Assembly: GCA_000383355.1 (NCBI GenBank)
Contig: KB911091.1
Span: 28,942 to 92,941 of the forward strand
DNA from: Flavobacterium sp. SCGC AAA160-P02
Lineage (GTDB): Bacteria; Bacteroidota; Bacteroidia; Flavobacteriales; Flavobacteriaceae
Reading direction: 5' to 3'
Length of the DNA: 64,000 nucleotides
The position numbers and the translations under genes were made by a program. The notes under the pieces were generated by a model, which saw only the letters and a list, made by a program, of their open reading frames with translations, was not told the DNA's origin and made no database searches. This document shows, piece after piece, positions 62,284 to 64,000 of the stretch (positions are counted from its first letter, which is position 1; each line of letters opens with the position of its first letter).

Positions 62284-64000
62284 TTATTTATTTGGCTCTA
62301 ACAGATGGTTAATTCTAACCAAGCAATCTTTGTAATGGTATTTTGTTATTTTATTAATATTTCTATTGCTAGCGGTAGTTAATTGATTTTTTAATACCGT
62401 TAATTCCCCCCTAATGATAGAAAACAAATCAGAATTCTTAATTTCTTGAGTTTCCATTAATGTTCGCATTCTTTCAATAAATGACTTTTGAAGGTTTCTT
62501 CTAAATATAGCCACATTGGTAGTTTTTTTTATTTCAGAGAATATCCCTTTACGTAAATCTCCAACCATGTCAGTAGTACTATAAAAATCTTTTTCAGTGA
62601 CTTCTGCATTTATCATCCGCTGTAATTTACCAGAATTTAAAAGGCTAAAAAGCTGTCTGTTTTGAAGTTTTAAAATACTTTCTGAATACCCAGTTGGGTT
62701 TATTTTCTTAAGAATCTCGTTTGGCATTAGCCATTGTTGATTTTTAAAGACATTGGTTTGCAACCAGTTCATCGCTTCTTTTTGTGCTGCTTTGGATAAG
62801 TTTTCATAAACAGACCCCTCTTGCTCTGGTTTTTTATTGTATTCAGAAACGCCCCCTATAACTCCTGTTACATGGCCAGAGTATCTGCTAAAAACACTTA
62901 ATAATTCAGTATGTAATTCTAGTAAATCATTATAATTATTGGTTTGGTCAGATGTCCAGGCTTGTAGGTTTTTTGCAACAACTTTTAAGTTTTTAACACC
63001 ATAGCTACTTGCTTTTACCTGGTTATTTCCAATTCCTTCTGTTTGAGACTCTGGATCAAAACCGCCTCGTCTTTGAATCCCAAACTTATAAATTGGATTG
63101 TTTCCCTTTTCGGCAATCCATTTATCTAAGATCTTTGTTTCATCTTCAGGGTTTGTAACATTAGGAAGCACACGATATCCCCAATTAATTGAATAATGAT
63201 CATAGGGGCCTAATTGACGAATAAAACGAATGTTTTCATCGCCAGGTTGGGCAACATAATTGTAACGAGCATAATCCATAATGGTAGCTGCGATTCCATT
63301 TTTTTGTGTGAAAGAACCAGAACGTAATGAATCTACTGGATAGGCATAACTTGCTGCCATATTGTGAGGTAATCCAAGGGCATGACCAATTTCATGAGAT
63401 ATAACCATTCGCATCATTTCTCCAATTTCCTCCGCTGGTGTATCTAATGTTCTAGCCAATGGGTTTGCAGCGCCTGTTTCTAGTAAATATCTGTTTCTGT
63501 AAGAACGTAAATGATTATGGTACCAGACAATATCACTTTCAATAATTTCTCCAGATCTAGGATCGGAAACACTTGGCCCTACAGCATTTCTGGTGGTGCT
63601 TGCTACGTACCTTATAGATGAATATCTAACATCTTCCATACTAAACTCTGGATCTTCTTCCTTTGTTGGAGGGTATTTTGCCATAATAGCATTTTTAAAT
63701 CCGGCAGTTTCAAATACTTTTTGCCAATCATCTACTCCTTGTTTGATATACTTTCTTAGTTTTTCTGGAGTGGCAGGATCTAGATAATAAATAATTGGTT
63801 TTACAGGAACTACTAACTCTCCTCTTGCATATGCATCAGGGTCTTTTGGTTCTAATCTCCAACGTCTGATGTAGCTTTTTGCATCTGCTTTTAAAGCTTC
63901 AGAATTATAGTCAATATTATTGACTGTAAAATAGCCAACCCGTTTGTCAAATAATCTTGGCATCATTGGTTCTTTAGGAAGCATAATCATAGATTGATTA
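62284..64000 (-). CDS. zinc-dependent metalloprotease (DUF5117/DUF4953 family), 5' end outside the window
   Basis: At least 572 residues of a larger secreted zinc protease; the frame stays open past position 64000, so the N-terminal part (usually with DUF5118/DUF5117 domains) is missing. The metzincin motif HEIGHALGLPHN has zinc ligands His199, His203 and His209 with Glu200 (numbered from the Met at 63990). The C-terminal half matches DUF4953. An outer-membrane or periplasmic protease is expected; the substrate is unknown. Confidence 0.9.
   Translation of the reverse strand, partial: NQSMIMLPKEPMMPRLFDKRVGYFTVNNIDYNSEALKADAKSYIRRWRLEPKDPDAYARGELVVPVKPIIYYLDPATPEKLRKYIKQGVDDWQKVFETAGFKNAIMAKYPPTKEEDPEFSMEDVRYSSIRYVASTTRNAVGPSVSDPRSGEIIESDIVWYHNHLRSYRNRYLLETGAANPLARTLDTPAEEIGEMMRMVISHEIGHALGLPHNMAASYAYPVDSLRSGSFTQKNGIAATIMDYARYNYVAQPGDENIRFIRQLGPYDHYSINWGYRVLPNVTNPEDETKILDKWIAEKGNNPIYKFGIQRRGGFDPESQTEGIGNNQVKASSYGVKNLKVVAKNLQAWTSDQTNNYNDLLELHTELLSVFSRYSGHVTGVIGGVSEYNKKPEQEGSVYENLSKAAQKEAMNWLQTNVFKNQQWLMPNEILKKINPTGYSESILKLQNRQLFSLLNSGKLQRMINAEVTEKDFYSTTDMVGDLRKGIFSEIKKTTNVAIFRRNLQKSFIERMRTLMETQEIKNSDLFSIIRGELTVLKNQLTTASNRNINKITKYHYKDCLVRINHLLEPNK

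Overview
The window is AT-rich Bacteroidota DNA, almost certainly from a marine-type member of the Flavobacteriaceae (Polaribacter/Tenacibaculum-like; the genus is a guess). Reasons: flavobacterial -7 promoter elements (TAnnTTTG), weak or absent Shine-Dalgarno sequences, several families largely confined to this group (Lacal_2735, DUF4834, DUF5683, DUF6122), and fadB/fadA and parAB neighbourhoods as known from flavobacteria.

Region 1 (35-14555) is the highlight. One minus-strand run of 18 tightly packed genes (14195 down to 222) begins with a TetR-like regulator and carries four different photolyase/cryptochrome proteins: Cry-DASH, an Fe-S bacterial (6-4)-type photolyase, an atypical cryptochrome-like protein with a rewritten flavin pocket, and a class I CPD photolyase. 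Between them lie likely cofactor and accessory genes: flavin reductase, GTP cyclohydrolase I, the small DUF2256 and DUF2805 proteins, TspO, glutathione peroxidase, an ABC1/UbiB kinase, two SDR-type proteins, an SRPBCC protein and three small proteins, of which two are unknown and one belongs to Lacal_2735. It reads as a self-contained light, DNA-repair and photo-oxidative-stress operon. It is bracketed by two tRNA-Pro genes (GGG and TGG anticodons) in the same orientation.

Region 2 (14.7-31.3 kb): trxB with a single-base frameshift in an A8 run, a lipoprotein arylsulfotransferase, a fatty-acid beta-oxidation operon (marR-fadB-fadA-acyl-CoA dehydrogenase) with two palindromic operators, an NtrC-type response regulator without a DNA-binding domain, a molybdopterin oxidoreductase, katG, a DnaQ-like exonuclease and small proteins.

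Region 3 (31.3-43.0 kb): a GH3/beta-lactamase-fold fusion, lipid acyltransferase, BASS transporter, DUF4159, rsmE, a GNAT-like protein, an outer-membrane protein with a lysine-rich tail, DUF4834 and a YfhO-like membrane protein.

Region 4 (43.0-43.8 kb) is non-coding. It holds a tandem duplication of about 260 bp, each copy able to fold into four consecutive hairpins ending in a terminator, with a compensatory base-pair change between copies: a candidate undescribed small-RNA family. A TPR-AraC sensor-regulator that lacks any ATG start follows (43769-45436).

Region 5 (45.6-50.7 kb) is a short surface-polysaccharide cluster (two glycosyltransferases, wecB-type epimerase, flippase). Then come DUF6122, three tandem Crp/Fnr-like paralogues, and a housekeeping block (WbqC-like, lepB, dapB, DUF5683, parB, parA, pepD, nitroreductase, DUF2851). 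The window ends inside a zinc metalloprotease gene. No CRISPR array, insertion sequence, integrase or rRNA was seen.
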